Positions 17,428 to 26,853 of a stretch of DNA of 64,000 nucleotides are shown one piece after another (the first letter of the stretch is position 1; the number at the start of each line of letters is the position of its first letter). Position numbers and translations under genes: made by a program. Origin of the DNA: DYRB01 sp963709645. Lineage in GTDB: Bacteria; Pseudomonadota; Gammaproteobacteria; Chromatiales; Chromatiaceae. A model generated the notes under the pieces. That model did not search any database and had not been told where the DNA came from. It saw only the letters and a list, made by a program, of their open reading frames with translations. The stretch spans positions 1 to 64,000 of the forward strand of contig CAVPXP010000016.1 in the NCBI GenBank assembly GCA_963709645.1, given 5' to 3'.

Positions 17428-19044
17428 GTGATCCGTCCAAGACCCACCGCAGCCTGGTTAGGCTTGCTGCTTCTACTCGGCGTGGTACAGCAGGCCGCCG
17501 CGACATCCACCGCGGCGCCACCGCCGCAGCCCGAGTCCACCGCCGATCACGGCAAATTCGAGGAGCTCCGGGGACCCTTCGCCAGCGGACCGGAGGTGAC
17601 CGCGGCCTGCCTCGGTTGCCACACCGAGGCGGCCAAGCAGGTTCAGGGTTCGATCCACTGGACCTGGGAGCTCGACAACCCGGACACCGGTCAGCGTCTG
17701 GGCAAGAAGCACCTGGTCAACAGCTATTGCGTGGCCATCACCTCCAATTACCCGCGCTGCACGAGCTGTCACGTCGGTTATGGCTGGAAGGACGGCAGCT
17801 TCGACTTCACCGTCGAGCACAACGTCGATTGCCTGGTTTGCCACGACACCACGGGTACCTACAAGAAGTTCCCCACCGGGGCTGGTCACCCGCCCTATCA
17901 GGACACCGAGTTCGGCGGCAAGCCGGTCAAAGCGGTTGACCTGGTCGAGGTTGCCAAACACGTGGGCAAGACCAGCCGCGCCACCTGCGGGGCCTGCCAC
18001 TTCTCGGGTGGCGGCGGCGACGGGGTCAAGCACGGCGACATCGACACCTCGCTCGGCAAGCCCAATAAGGCACTGGACGTGCACATGGCCGCCGACGGGC
18101 TCAACTACAGCTGCGCGACCTGCCATACCTTCATCAACCACCAGTCCACCGGCAGCCGCTACCGGGTGATGGCCAAGGACCAGACCAGGATCGCCGTCCC
18201 CGGGATCAAGGAGACCCACGGGACCTGCGAGTCCTGCCACGGCAGCACCCCGCATCCGGTGGACCTCAACGACAGGCTGAACGCCCACGCGGACAAGGTG
18301 GCCTGCCAGACCTGCCATATCCCGGCCTTCGCCCGCGGTGGCAAGGCAACCAAGACCTGGTGGGACTGGTCCGCGGCGGGCAAGAAGGGCACGGACGGCA
18401 AGCCCCTGGTCCAGAAGGACGCCGCTGGCAACGTGACCTATGACGGCATGAAGGGCGAGTTCCTCTGGGGTGAGAACCTGACGCCGGAGTATTTCTGGTT
18501 TGACGGCCAGGTGCGTTATTCCTTGCTCGGCGACAAGATCGACGCGGCCAACCCACCTGTTGAGATCAACCGTATCCAGGGCGCCTACGGCGATCCCAAG
18601 GCGCGCATCTGGCCCTTCAAGGTGATGCGCGGCAGACAGCCCTACGATACCGAGAACAAGACCCTGCTGGTCAGCCACCTCTTCGGCAAGGACGATGACG
18701 CCTACTGGAAGACCTACGACTGGGACAAGGCCCTGCGGGCCGGCATGCAGGCCGCCAAAGCGGTGGGGCAGACCGAGGGTGACTACAGCGGGCACTACGA
18801 CTTCGTGGAGACGCGCATGTACTGGCCCCTCACCCACATGGTGGCCCCCAAGGAGGATGCCCTGGCCTGCGACGCCTGCCACAGCCGCGATGGGCGCCTG
18901 GCGAACCTGACCGGTTTCCATATGCCGGGTCGCGATGCCAACACCTGGCTCGACCGCATCGGCTGGCTGCTGGTCGCCGCCACCCTGGCCGGCGTCCTGC
19001 TGCACGGGCTGGCCCGCCTCATCATCGGCCGCCGCAGCGTTTGA
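17428..19044 (+). CDS. Octaheme c-type cytochrome, tetrathionate reductase (OTR) family
   Basis: The 538-residue protein has an N-terminal Sec signal (RPRPTAAWLGLLLLLGVV, cleavage after AAA). It carries eight CxxCH heme sites: CLGCH, CTSCH, CLVCH, CGACH, CATCH, CESCH, CQTCH and CDACH. A hydrophobic helix near the C terminus (GWLLVAATLAGVLLHGLARL) would tether it to the periplasmic face of the inner membrane. The heme count and spacing fit the OTR family, which reduces tetrathionate, nitrite or hydroxylamine in vitro and whose in vivo role is debated. GTG 17428 has a well-placed AGGGGG; ATG 17401 is an alternative. The cytochrome b gene starts 11 bp downstream, making a two-gene quinol-linked electron transfer module. 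Confidence 0.9.
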   Translation: MIRPRPTAAWLGLLLLLGVVQQAAATSTAAPPPQPESTADHGKFEELRGPFASGPEVTAACLGCHTEAAKQVQGSIHWTWELDNPDTGQRLGKKHLVNSYCVAITSNYPRCTSCHVGYGWKDGSFDFTVEHNVDCLVCHDTTGTYKKFPTGAGHPPYQDTEFGGKPVKAVDLVEVAKHVGKTSRATCGACHFSGGGGDGVKHGDIDTSLGKPNKALDVHMAADGLNYSCATCHTFINHQSTGSRYRVMAKDQTRIAVPGIKETHGTCESCHGSTPHPVDLNDRLNAHADKVACQTCHIPAFARGGKATKTWWDWSAAGKKGTDGKPLVQKDAAGNVTYDGMKGEFLWGENLTPEYFWFDGQVRYSLLGDKIDAANPPVEINRIQGAYGDPKARIWPFKVMRGRQPYDTENKTLLVSHLFGKDDDAYWKTYDWDKALRAGMQAAKAVGQTEGDYSGHYDFVETRMYWPLTHMVAPKEDALACDACHSRDGRLANLTGFHMPGRDANTWLDRIGWLLVAATLAGVLLHGLARLIIGRRSV

Positions 19045-19055
19045 GGGAGTGCGAC

Positions 19056-19658
19056 ATGACGACACGCGTAAAGGTCTTCTCGGGCTTCGAGCGCTTCTGG
19101 CACCTGGCCCAACTGATCCTGATCTTTGGCCTCCTGTTCACCGGGTTCAACATCCATGGGACCTGGTCGGTGCTGGCCTTCGAGCAGGCATTGAATGTGC
19201 ACATCATCATTGCCCTGTCCCTCATCGGGCTCTGGGTACTGGCCATCTTCTGGCACCTGACCACAGGGGAATGGCGCCAGTATGTCCCCACAGGCAAGGG
19301 GCTCATGCCCATGATCCTCTACTACGCCTACGGGATCTTCTCCGGTGAGGCCAAGCCCTACACCATGACCGTCCAGGCCAAGCACAACCCCTTGCAGCGC
19401 CTGGCCTACTTCGGCTTCAAGGTGGCCATCGCCCCCGCGCTCTGGACCACCGGGCTGCTGCTGCTCTTCTACGTGGACTGGAGCCACACGGCTCTGGGCT
19501 GGGTCCTGCCGCTGGCCTGGGTCGCCTGGGTCCATGTGGCCGCAGCCTTTGCCCTGATGCTGTTCCTCGTCGTGCACGTCTACATGGCCGCGACCACCGG
19601 CAAGCCCTGGTACGCCTATCTCAGGGCCATGTTCACCGACGGTTACGAGGAGGTCTAG
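19056..19658 (+). CDS. Cytochrome b/b6-domain membrane protein, partner of octaheme cytochrome
   Basis: The 200-residue protein has four to five membrane helices with histidines placed as heme ligands: RFWHLAQ at the start of helix 1, NVHIIIAL and IFWHLTTGEW in helix 2, WVHVAAAF and VVHVYMAAT in the last ones. This is the di-heme cytochrome b561 / formate-dehydrogenase-gamma type. It would pass electrons between the quinone pool and the periplasmic octaheme protein encoded 11 bp upstream. ATG 19056 follows a GAGGGAG ribosome-binding site. The direction of electron flow cannot be told from sequence. Confidence 0.88.
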   Translation: MTTRVKVFSGFERFWHLAQLILIFGLLFTGFNIHGTWSVLAFEQALNVHIIIALSLIGLWVLAIFWHLTTGEWRQYVPTGKGLMPMILYYAYGIFSGEAKPYTMTVQAKHNPLQRLAYFGFKVAIAPALWTTGLLLLFYVDWSHTALGWVLPLAWVAWVHVAAAFALMLFLVVHVYMAATTGKPWYAYLRAMFTDGYEEV

Positions 19659-20020
19659 GGCGCCCCCGCGTAGCATTCCGGCGACCCCGTCCGCCGCCGG
19701 GGTTTGCGCCATGGACGCCGATACCCCACACCCGAGCGCCCCGAGCGGACCGAGATCGACCTCTACCGCCGCAGCTGCTACGTCCTGGAGGCCAAGCAGA
19801 CCGGCCTCGGGCTCGACACCAGCGGCTGGGACAAGGCCTTGCTCCGCGCCCACGGCCAGGCCGTGCAGTACGCCGGGGCCCTGCCCGCCGCCGAGGGCCG
19901 CCCGCCCTTTGTCGTGGTGGTAGACGTCGGGCGCAGCATCGAGCTCTACAGCGAATTCAGCCGCAGCGGCGGGGCCTATATCCCGTGCCCGGACCTGCGC
20001 TCCCACCGCATCCGCCTTCT

Positions 20021-20130
20021 CGTTCCCAGGCTCCGGCGTGGGAATGCAGTCTTGGCCGCTCCAGCGGCCCGAGGCGTCACGCGACGCCAGAGCGTCGGGA
20101 CTTGCTCCCACGCTGGAGCTTGGGAGCCAG
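20021..20130. repeat. Array of four consecutive hairpins at a deletion junction
   Basis: Four inverted repeats follow one another: TTCCCAGGC...GCGTGGGAA (20023-20044), GGCCGCT-CC-AGCGGCC (20054-20069), GGCGTC-ACGC-GACGCC (20073-20088) and GCTCCCA...TGGGAGC (20104-20127). The CGTTCCCA...TGGGAATGCA style is familiar from dispersed repeats in several GC-rich gammaproteobacteria. It occupies the place where the middle of the MmeI-like gene should be. Confidence 0.65.
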
Positions 20131-20395
20131 GGCGAATCCCTCAAGTTGCGCATCCGACAGCTCGGCGAGGACCTGGACGCCCACCGCAAGTCCCGCCAGG
20201 CCTTGCACCCTGCGCTGACCATGGCCGGCATGTACAACGTGCTGGACAAGCTGCGCCAGGGCGAGGCCCTGACGGCCAAGGACAAGGCCATCCACGAGCA
20301 GGGTCTGGTTTCGGTCCTGCGCCAGCTCCACGATGAGTTGGACGCCGCTGTCCTCGCCGCCTATGGCTGGGATGGCCACACCCCGGCCCTGCTGG

Positions 20396-20494
20396 GTGGG
20401 AGCGCCGCCCTCGGCGCGACGAGCCCTGGGGATGTCGGCGGCGATGCCCAGCGTTTGCCTCAGGGCCCAGTCGCGGCGGGGGCGCCGCTCCCAC
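20396..20494. repeat. 99-bp REPIN-like inverted repeat inserted in frame
   Basis: Arms of 24 bp at 20396-20419 and 20471-20494 begin GTGGGAGCG and end CGCTCCCAC and pair with a few mismatches. A short direct repeat GCTCCCACAGGT follows on the right. The insert is 99 bp, exactly 33 codons, and the host frame stays open through it, adding a Gly/Ala-rich stretch to the C-terminal piece of the MmeI-like gene. Confidence 0.6.
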
Positions 20495-21011
20495 AGGTCT
20501 TGCTCCCACAGGTGTCGCTCTCCCGGCCCGAGGTTGAGGAAATCATCCTGCACCGCCTGGTGGCCCTGAACGCCGAGCGTGCGGCCGAGGAGCGGCGCGG
20601 CCTCGTCCGCTGGCTGCGTCCGGACTTCCAGAGCCCGGGCGGCACGGGCACGGTGCGGGGCGAGGTGGATGTCGGTACCGCGGCAGTCGTCGCCGCCGGG
20701 CCGAAACCCGATTGGCCCAAGGCCCTGCCGGATCAATTCCAGGCCCTGCGCGCGGCCCTGGCCGCTCGTTCTGGCCCGGCCGGTGCCCTGGAGCTGGCCC
20801 AGGGTTTCGCTCGGGCACCGCGGGCGAAGGTCGCGGAGCTGCTGGAGACCCTGGCCAGCCTCGGCCATGCCCGCCGACTGGACGACGGCCGCTACCTCTC
20901 CGGCTAGCGCGGCGTTTCTCGCCAGGGGGTGCGCCCTTTGCTATCCTGCCGGCCCCGACCGCCCGGACGCCGGTCGCCCCGGCGCCGCCCAGAGACCCCC
21001 TTCCCAAGCAC

Positions 21012-22190
21012 ATGATGAACACCCAAGTACGCCTGCTCGTCGTCTCCTGCCTTCTCCTGGCCGCCCAGGGTGTTGCGGCCCAGTATCCGGGTCAGCAGGC
21101 CGGTCAGCCGCCTGGCCCGCCGCCCCCGGACTATCCAGGCGCATCCGCGGCCGCCGGTGCCCCGGCGGGGCAAGCGCCGGGCGGGGCCTGGGTCACGGTG
21201 GAGCGTCGCTCGGTGGGTGGAGCCGCCACGGTCGGGGGGACCGTCGTGCCGGTGGAGGAGATCACCTTCACCGCCCAGATGCCGGGCAGTGTCCAGTTCC
21301 TTGCCGGCGCCGAGGGTGACTATTTCGACCAGGGCAAGGTCCTGGCCGTGCTGGACGAGTCGGCCTTGCTGGCCGAGCGCCAGGCGGCCCTGGCCCAGAT
21401 CCGCACCGCCGAGTCGGCCTACCGCAACGCCGGGGTTCAGTACGACCGAGAGCGCGAGAACCCGACGCCCAAGCAGAGCGGCAACATGATGTCCCAGATG
21501 ATGCCGATGCCCTTCATGGGAGACAGCGGGGACAACAAGGTCCACCGCGGCGCGACCCTGTACCAGTACCGGTCGCAGATCGAGCAGGCCCAGGCCGGCG
21601 TAGCCGCCGCCCGCTCCCAGGTCGAGGGCATCGACGCCAAGCTCAAGGACACCAAGAGCATCGCCCCTTTCAGCGGTTACATCACCCACAAGCACGTCAA
21701 CCAGGGCGACACGGTGCAGCCCGGTCAGCCCCTGCTGAGCTTTGCCAAGATGGACCAGCTCCAGGTCCAGGCGGATGTCCCGACCCGTCTCGCCGGGGCC
21801 CTGCAGCCCGGGACCATGACCCAGGTGCGCCTGGATGACGTCAAGCAGACGGTGGCCGAGGCCAGGGTGGCGCAGGTCTTCCCCATGGCGGATGCGACCC
21901 GCCACACGGTGCGGGTCAAGTTCGACCTCAGGCCCGGGACGCCGGCCAAGGCCGGCATGTACGCGGACGTGATGATCCCGCAGGCCGCCAGCCGCGAGCC
22001 CGCCGGGGACGCCATGCCGGTGATCCCCATGGCCGCCGTGGTCTGGCGCGGGGGCCTGCCCATGGTCTACGTGATGGACGCCCAGGGTCAGCCCCGGCTC
22101 AACCTGCTGCGCCTGGGCGAGCAGGTGGGCGACGAGGTCTCGGTGCTGACCGGCCTGCAGGGCGGCGAGCGGGTTCTGGTCGGCCAGTGA
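21012..22190 (+). CDS. RND efflux periplasmic adaptor (HlyD/MFP family)
   Basis: The 392-residue protein starts with a Sec signal (VRLLVVSCLLLAAQGVAAQ) and a Pro/Gly-rich linker. It then shows the adaptor order: lipoyl-like strand (FTAQMPGSVQFLAGAEGD with DYFDQGKVLAVLD), an alpha-hairpin with an unusual Met-rich insert (SGNMMSQMMPMPFMGDSG, about residues 158-175), the second lipoyl half (IAPFSGYITHKHVNQGDTV) and beta-barrel and membrane-proximal domains. It would link the inner-membrane RND pump encoded downstream to an outer-membrane channel. The Met-rich hairpin insert could bind Cu(I) or Ag(I), which is only inference. No outer-membrane factor gene is adjacent. Confidence 0.85.
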   Translation: MMNTQVRLLVVSCLLLAAQGVAAQYPGQQAGQPPGPPPPDYPGASAAAGAPAGQAPGGAWVTVERRSVGGAATVGGTVVPVEEITFTAQMPGSVQFLAGAEGDYFDQGKVLAVLDESALLAERQAALAQIRTAESAYRNAGVQYDRERENPTPKQSGNMMSQMMPMPFMGDSGDNKVHRGATLYQYRSQIEQAQAGVAAARSQVEGIDAKLKDTKSIAPFSGYITHKHVNQGDTVQPGQPLLSFAKMDQLQVQADVPTRLAGALQPGTMTQVRLDDVKQTVAEARVAQVFPMADATRHTVRVKFDLRPGTPAKAGMYADVMIPQAASREPAGDAMPVIPMAAVVWRGGLPMVYVMDAQGQPRLNLLRLGEQVGDEVSVLTGLQGGERVLVGQ

Positions 22191-22312
22191 CCCGGGGGCC
22201 GGGGCTGGTCTTGGCAGACCGTCCCGGCGCCGCCCCCATCCCTTTGGAGGCCCCCGGGTTGCGCCTGCGCGCTCCCGCGGTCTGACGCCCACAGCACGAG
22301 AGGCGACCCCAG

Positions 22313-25300
22313 ATGTCCGACCAGCACCCGAGTCCAGCAGCGTCCGAAGCCGGCAGCCACCACGGCGGCCTCGGCCTCGCCGGCTGGACCGCCAAGACCT
22401 TTATCCACTCCCCCCTGTCGCCGCTCCTGTTCCTTGCCATGCTCGGCATGGGCCTGCTCGGGCTCATGGCCACGCCGCGCCAGGAAGACCCGCAGATCTC
22501 GGTGCCCATGATCGACGTCTTCGTCCAGTTCCCCGGGGCGTCCACGGAGCAGGTGGTGAGCCTGGCCATCTCGCCCCTGGAGCGGATGCTGAGCGAGATT
22601 CCCGGGGTCAAGCACGTCTATTCCGCCGCGGAGCGCGAGCAGGGCATCATCACGGTGCGTTTCGAGGTGGGCGAGGAGATGGGGCCCTCGGTGCTCAAGG
22701 TCCACGACAAGATCCAGTCCAATCTGGATGCCATGCCGCCGGGGGTCATGCCGCCCCTGGTCCGGCCCAAGGGGATCGACGACGTCCCCTCGGTGACCCT
22801 GACCCTCTGGTCGGATGCCATCGACGATGCGGCCATGCGCTCCCTGGCCGACAAGCTGCTGCAGAATCTGGCCCAGATCAAGGACACCGGACAGGGCTTC
22901 GTCGTCGGCGGGCGCCCCGAGCAGATCATGGTGGCGGTGGCGCCGCAGCGCCTGGCCGGATATGGCGTGACTCTCGACCAGCTCGCTCAAACCATCAAGA
23001 CTGCCAACGGCGAGCGCCGCACCGGCAGCATCGAGACCCCGGACGGCTACTTTACGGTCTACACCGGCTCCTTCCTCAATAGTGCTTCGGATGTGGAGCG
23101 CCTGGTCGTCGGCAGCCGCGCCGGGGCGCCGGTCTATGTCCGCGATGTGGCCGACGTGACCCTGGCCCCGGAGGACTACCGAAAACAGGTCAACTACTAC
23201 ACGGGGCCGAGCTACCCCCAGGCCGACGTCAAGGCCGACGGCGCGCCGGCGGTGACCATCGCCATCGCCAAGAAGCCCGGCAGCAATGGGGTCACGGTGG
23301 CCAATGCCGTCCTCGCCAAGGTGGAGGCCCTCAAGGGCGAGCTGATCCCGGACAATGTCCGCATCGAGGTCACCCGCAACTACGGCGAGACCGCCAACGC
23401 CAAGGTCAACGAGCTGATCTTCAAGCTCTTCGTCGCTACCGGCGCGGTGACCGTGCTGGTCCTGCTCGCGCTCGGCTGGAAACCAGCGGTGGTGGTGACC
23501 CTGGTCATCCCAGTGGTGCTGTTGATGACGGTTTTCTCAGCCTGGATCATGGGCTACACCATCGACCGGGTGAGCCTGTTCGCGCTCATCTTCTCCATCG
23601 GGATTTTGGTTGACGACGCCATCGTGGTGGTGGAGAACATCTACCGGCGCTGGCTCATCAAGGGTGAGACCGATACCGAGACCGCCGTGGACGCGGTGGC
23701 CGAGGTCGGCAACCCGACCATCATCGCGACTTTCACCGTCGTTGCGGCCCTGTTGCCCATGGGCTTCGTCTCAGGGCTCATGGGGCCCTACATGGAGCCG
23801 ATCCCGGCCCTGGGCTCCACGGCCATGATCTTCTCGCTGTTTGCCGCCTTCGCCTTCACGCCCTGGCTGGCCATGCGCATCAAGCCCAGCCTCAAGGCCC
23901 TGCGCAAGGCGGAGGAGTCCGAGCACAAGACCGTGCAGGCCCTGGACGGGCTCTTTCGGCGGATACTGGTCCCGCTCATTCAGCGGCGGCCCCTGGGCTG
24001 GCTCTTCCTTCTCGGCCTGGTGGCGGCCTTCTTCGCCTCCTGCATGCTTTTCTACTTCAAGGCCGTGCCCTTCAAGATGCTGCCCTTCGATAACAAGCCG
24101 GAGTTCAGCGTGGTGCTGGACATGCCGGAGGGGACGGCGCTCGGGAAGACCATCAACACCGCCAGGATGCTGGCGGAGCAGGTGCGCGAGATTCCGGAGG
24201 TGGTCGCCATCCAGACCTATGCCGGCACGGCCAAGCCCTTCGACTTCAACGGCATGGTTCGCCACTATTATCTGCGCCAGAAGCCCTGGCAGGGCGAGGT
24301 CCAGGTCCAGCTCACCGACAAGCACGCCCGCAAGCGCACCAGTCACCAGATCGCCGTTGCCGCCCGGGAGCTGCTCACGCCCCTGGCCCGGCAGGCGGGG
24401 GGGCGCATCACGGTGGTCGAGATGCCGCCGGGGCCGCCGGTTCTCCAGGCCGTGGTCGCCGAGATCTACGGACCCAACGCCGAGGTCCGGCGCCAGGTCG
24501 CCAAGGACATGACCCGCATGTTCGAGGAGACCGAGGGGCTCGCGGACGTGGACAACTACATGCAGGAGCCCCACGAGATCCTGCGCTTCGAGGTGGACGC
24601 CGAGAAGGCCGTGCGGCAGGGGATCTCCGTGGACGGCGTCATTCGCAGCCTGGAGATGGCCATGGGCGACTTCAAGGTCGGCGACGTCAAGCGCGGCAGC
24701 CTGATCGCCCCGACCTACATCGTCCTGGAGGTCCCGTTGGCGGTGCGCGCCCAGTTGACCCGACTGGCCGACCTCCCCATCCCCACGGCGGACGGGCGCT
24801 CGTGCCGCTGGCGGAGCTGGGCCGGTTCGTCAAGGTCCCGCAGGACCCCATCGTCTACCACAAGGACCTGCGTGCCATGGAGTACGTGGTCGGCGACGCC
24901 GTGGGCCGGCTCGGTGCCCCGCTCTACCCGATGCTGGCCATGGAGGACAAGCTCAAGGGCTACAGGACCCCGGACGGGGTGGTCCTGTCCGGGACCATGT
25001 TCAGCGGGGCGCCGCCCGACAACGGCCTGTCCGGGTTCGAGTGGGGCGGCGAGTGGACCGTCACCTACGAGACCTTCCGCGATATGGGGCTGGCCTTCGG
25101 CGTCGCCCTGGTCCTGATCTACATGCTGGTGGTGGGCGAGTTCGGCAACTTCGTCACCCCGGGGGTGATCATGGCCCCCATCCCCTTGACCCTGCTCGGC
25201 ATCGTTCCGGGACACTGGATCATGGGAGCGGACTTCACGGCCACATCCATGATCGGGTTCATCGCCCTGGCGGGCATCATCGTGCGCAACTCCATCCTGC

Positions 25301-25560
25301 TGGTGGACTTCTCCATCGAGGAGGTGGCCAAGGGGCTCACGGTGACAGAGGCGGTGATCAGCGCCTGCAAGGCCCGGACGAGGCCGATCCTGATAACCGC
25401 CCTCGCCCTGGTGGCCGGGTCCAGCGTCATCTTGACCGACCCCATTTTCCAGGGCATGGCCATCTCCCTACTCTTTGGCGTGCTAGTCTCGACTCTGCTG
25501 ACCCTGGTTGTCATACCCCTGGGCTGCGTCAGCGCTGGGCGGCACCTGGTCCGGCGCTGA
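22313..25560 (+). CDS. RND efflux transporter permease (AcrB/MdtB-like), frameshifted once
   Basis: The coding sequence is the RND pump encoded 122 bp after its adaptor. Features in order are an N-terminal helix, porter domain (QEDPQISVPMIDVFVQFPGA), central helices with FSIGILVDDAIVVVENIYR (the charged TM4 Asp-Asp pair) and a second porter half. A C-terminal membrane block ends with IIVRNSILLVDFSIEEVAKG. The reading frame changes at about 24799-24801 in GGGCGCTCGTGCC, where one missing base would restore DGRLVPLAELGRFV. No stop appears between, so an assembly error is most likely. Substrate class cannot be fixed; the sequence is closest to the HAE-type (drug and lipid) rather than the heavy-metal HME group. 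Confidence 0.85.
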
Positions 25561-25688
25561 GAGGGATTGGGACAGCGGGATGGCGATAGGAAATTCAACC
25601 GCCGTAGCAGCAGCGGTTCAGGTGCGGCGCCGGGATCAGGGCGATGCGGCCATCGCGCTGGCGCTCGGGCAGATGAAGGCAGTGAGTG

Positions 25689-26069
25689 ATGCGAGAGACG
25701 ATGATGACGATCAGTAGATTTGTGCTGCCCCTGCTGGGCGCCTTGGCCCTCTCCGCCTGCACCGCCAAGGTCGGCCAGGTGAGTTCCGCGCCGCGGGTCA
25801 CGGACCCCAAACAGGCGGCCCAGGTGACCGTGTACAGGGACAAGTCCCTGGCGGGAGCCGTCGCGACCATGTCATTCTTCATCGACGGCAAGGAAGTCTA
25901 TGGGCTGCGCAGCGGCGAACGGTACAGCTTCGAGGTGGACCCGGGCTGGCATAACCTGCGCTATCTCATCGGCATGAACGAGTGTGCTCAGAGCTTCGAG
26001 TTCACGGCGCGCGGCCGATACAGCTTCCGTCTGCTGCCCACCTGCGGCATTGAGCAGACCGACCCCTGA
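25689..26069 (+). CDS. Small lipoprotein, DUF2846-like
   Basis: The product of about 126 residues has a signal peptide ending in the lipobox ALSAC, so it should be lipid-modified. After the anchor, VTVYRDKSLAGAVATMSFFI then DGKEVYGLRSGERYSFEVDPG reads as an all-beta domain of the DUF2846 kind, often encoded by stress-related loci. Several ATG codons occur near the start (25689, 25701, 25704) and the choice among them is not decided by a clear ribosome-binding site. The following gene begins within or just after its 3' end. Confidence 0.65.
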   Translation: MRETMMTISRFVLPLLGALALSACTAKVGQVSSAPRVTDPKQAAQVTVYRDKSLAGAVATMSFFIDGKEVYGLRSGERYSFEVDPGWHNLRYLIGMNECAQSFEFTARGRYSFRLLPTCGIEQTDP

Positions 26070-26766
26070 GCATCGCGCCCTTTGGTGGCGTGCCTCCTCC
26101 CGGGAGCGGGCGGCAGCCGAGGTTGTGGCCGCCTTGCCCGCATACCAGGTCGCACTCTGGCCCGACGGCTGGGAGCTGGCGGCGAATGGCTCCGTCTCGG
26201 TACGCGATACCCACGCCATGGCGGAGGCTCGACGCTGGTACGAACTGGCCAGGCGCAATCGTGCCGGCTGGGTTCCCGGGCCGGCGCTGGCTATGCACGG
26301 GGTCTTCATCCCGCCGGCCATCCTCGACCTGGCGTGGCGCACCTTCGTCTCGGAGCAGGTCGCCTCGGTAGCGGTCCAGTTGGTGGCAGGGGACTGGGTG
26401 GGCCGGCGCCGCGCTCAACTTCTGCGCTCTGCCAGGGCCGCCATAGGGGAACGCGCCAGGGCCTGGACTGGATCGCGCCATGGCCTGGGAATGGACGCCG
26501 AAGCCGTGCGCGCCCTGGCCGCAGAACTGCTCGGTCTGTGCGTGCGCGAAGGACTGGTCCCCCGCGCCGACTATGGCCTCAAGGTCCGGCGGAACGACGG
26601 TTTTGGCGTCTGCGGCCATCGCATTCGGGTGGAGACCTTTCTGGAGCCCTATGCCCGAGCTCGGGTGGGCGATGCTCTAGCCATCGCCCTGATCCCCTGG
26701 AACCGCGCGGTCGGGAGGGATGCGGACCCGAGCCTGGTGATCTCGGTGGAGGTCGCTGGCCGGTAG
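26050..26766 (+). CDS. Unrecognised protein of about 238 residues
   Basis: I do not recognise this gene, but the frame behaves as coding: it is Ala/Arg/Trp-rich with strong GC at third positions. It runs over 700 bp with blocks that look conserved (VSVRDTHAMAEARRWYELAR, VPGPALAMHGVFIPP, VRRNDGFGVCGHRIRVETFL). No membrane segment, signal peptide or known motif is visible. The open frame extends to 25984 inside the lipoprotein gene. TTG 26050 is proposed as start because it lies near the lipoprotein stop, but the true start may be later (GTG or TTG codons around 26120). A frameshift in the N-terminal part is possible. Confidence 0.5.
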   Translation: MSRPTPEHRALWWRASSRERAAAEVVAALPAYQVALWPDGWELAANGSVSVRDTHAMAEARRWYELARRNRAGWVPGPALAMHGVFIPPAILDLAWRTFVSEQVASVAVQLVAGDWVGRRRAQLLRSARAAIGERARAWTGSRHGLGMDAEAVRALAAELLGLCVREGLVPRADYGLKVRRNDGFGVCGHRIRVETFLEPYARARVGDALAIALIPWNRAVGRDADPSLVISVEVAGR

Positions 26767-26853
26767 GCTCGTCAACAGGACCCCTGAACCCTGCCGTTGT
26801 GCGGGTTTCTGGGCTAGCATAGGCGCCCCTTCGCAACCCCAGGAGCCAGCACC

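Larger units (their letters stand above)
19719..20907 (+). pseudogene. Collapsed MmeI-like (type IIL) restriction-methylation gene
   Basis: Two pieces of one large protein family lie head to tail in different frames. The left piece (about 19719-20015) reads ERTEIDLYRRSCYVLEAKQ and then PPFVVVVDVGRSIELYSEFS and DLRSHRIRL, the N-terminal region next to the nuclease motif of MmeI-like enzymes. The right piece (about 20150-20907) reads HRKSRQALHPALTMAGMYN, then EQGLVSVLRQLHDELDAAV, then LNAERAAEERRGLVRWLRP, which is the C-terminal specificity end. The central methyltransferase domain, several hundred residues, is absent. A run of four hairpins sits at the junction, and a 99-bp repeat interrupts the right piece in frame. 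The gene cannot be functional. Confidence 0.75.
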
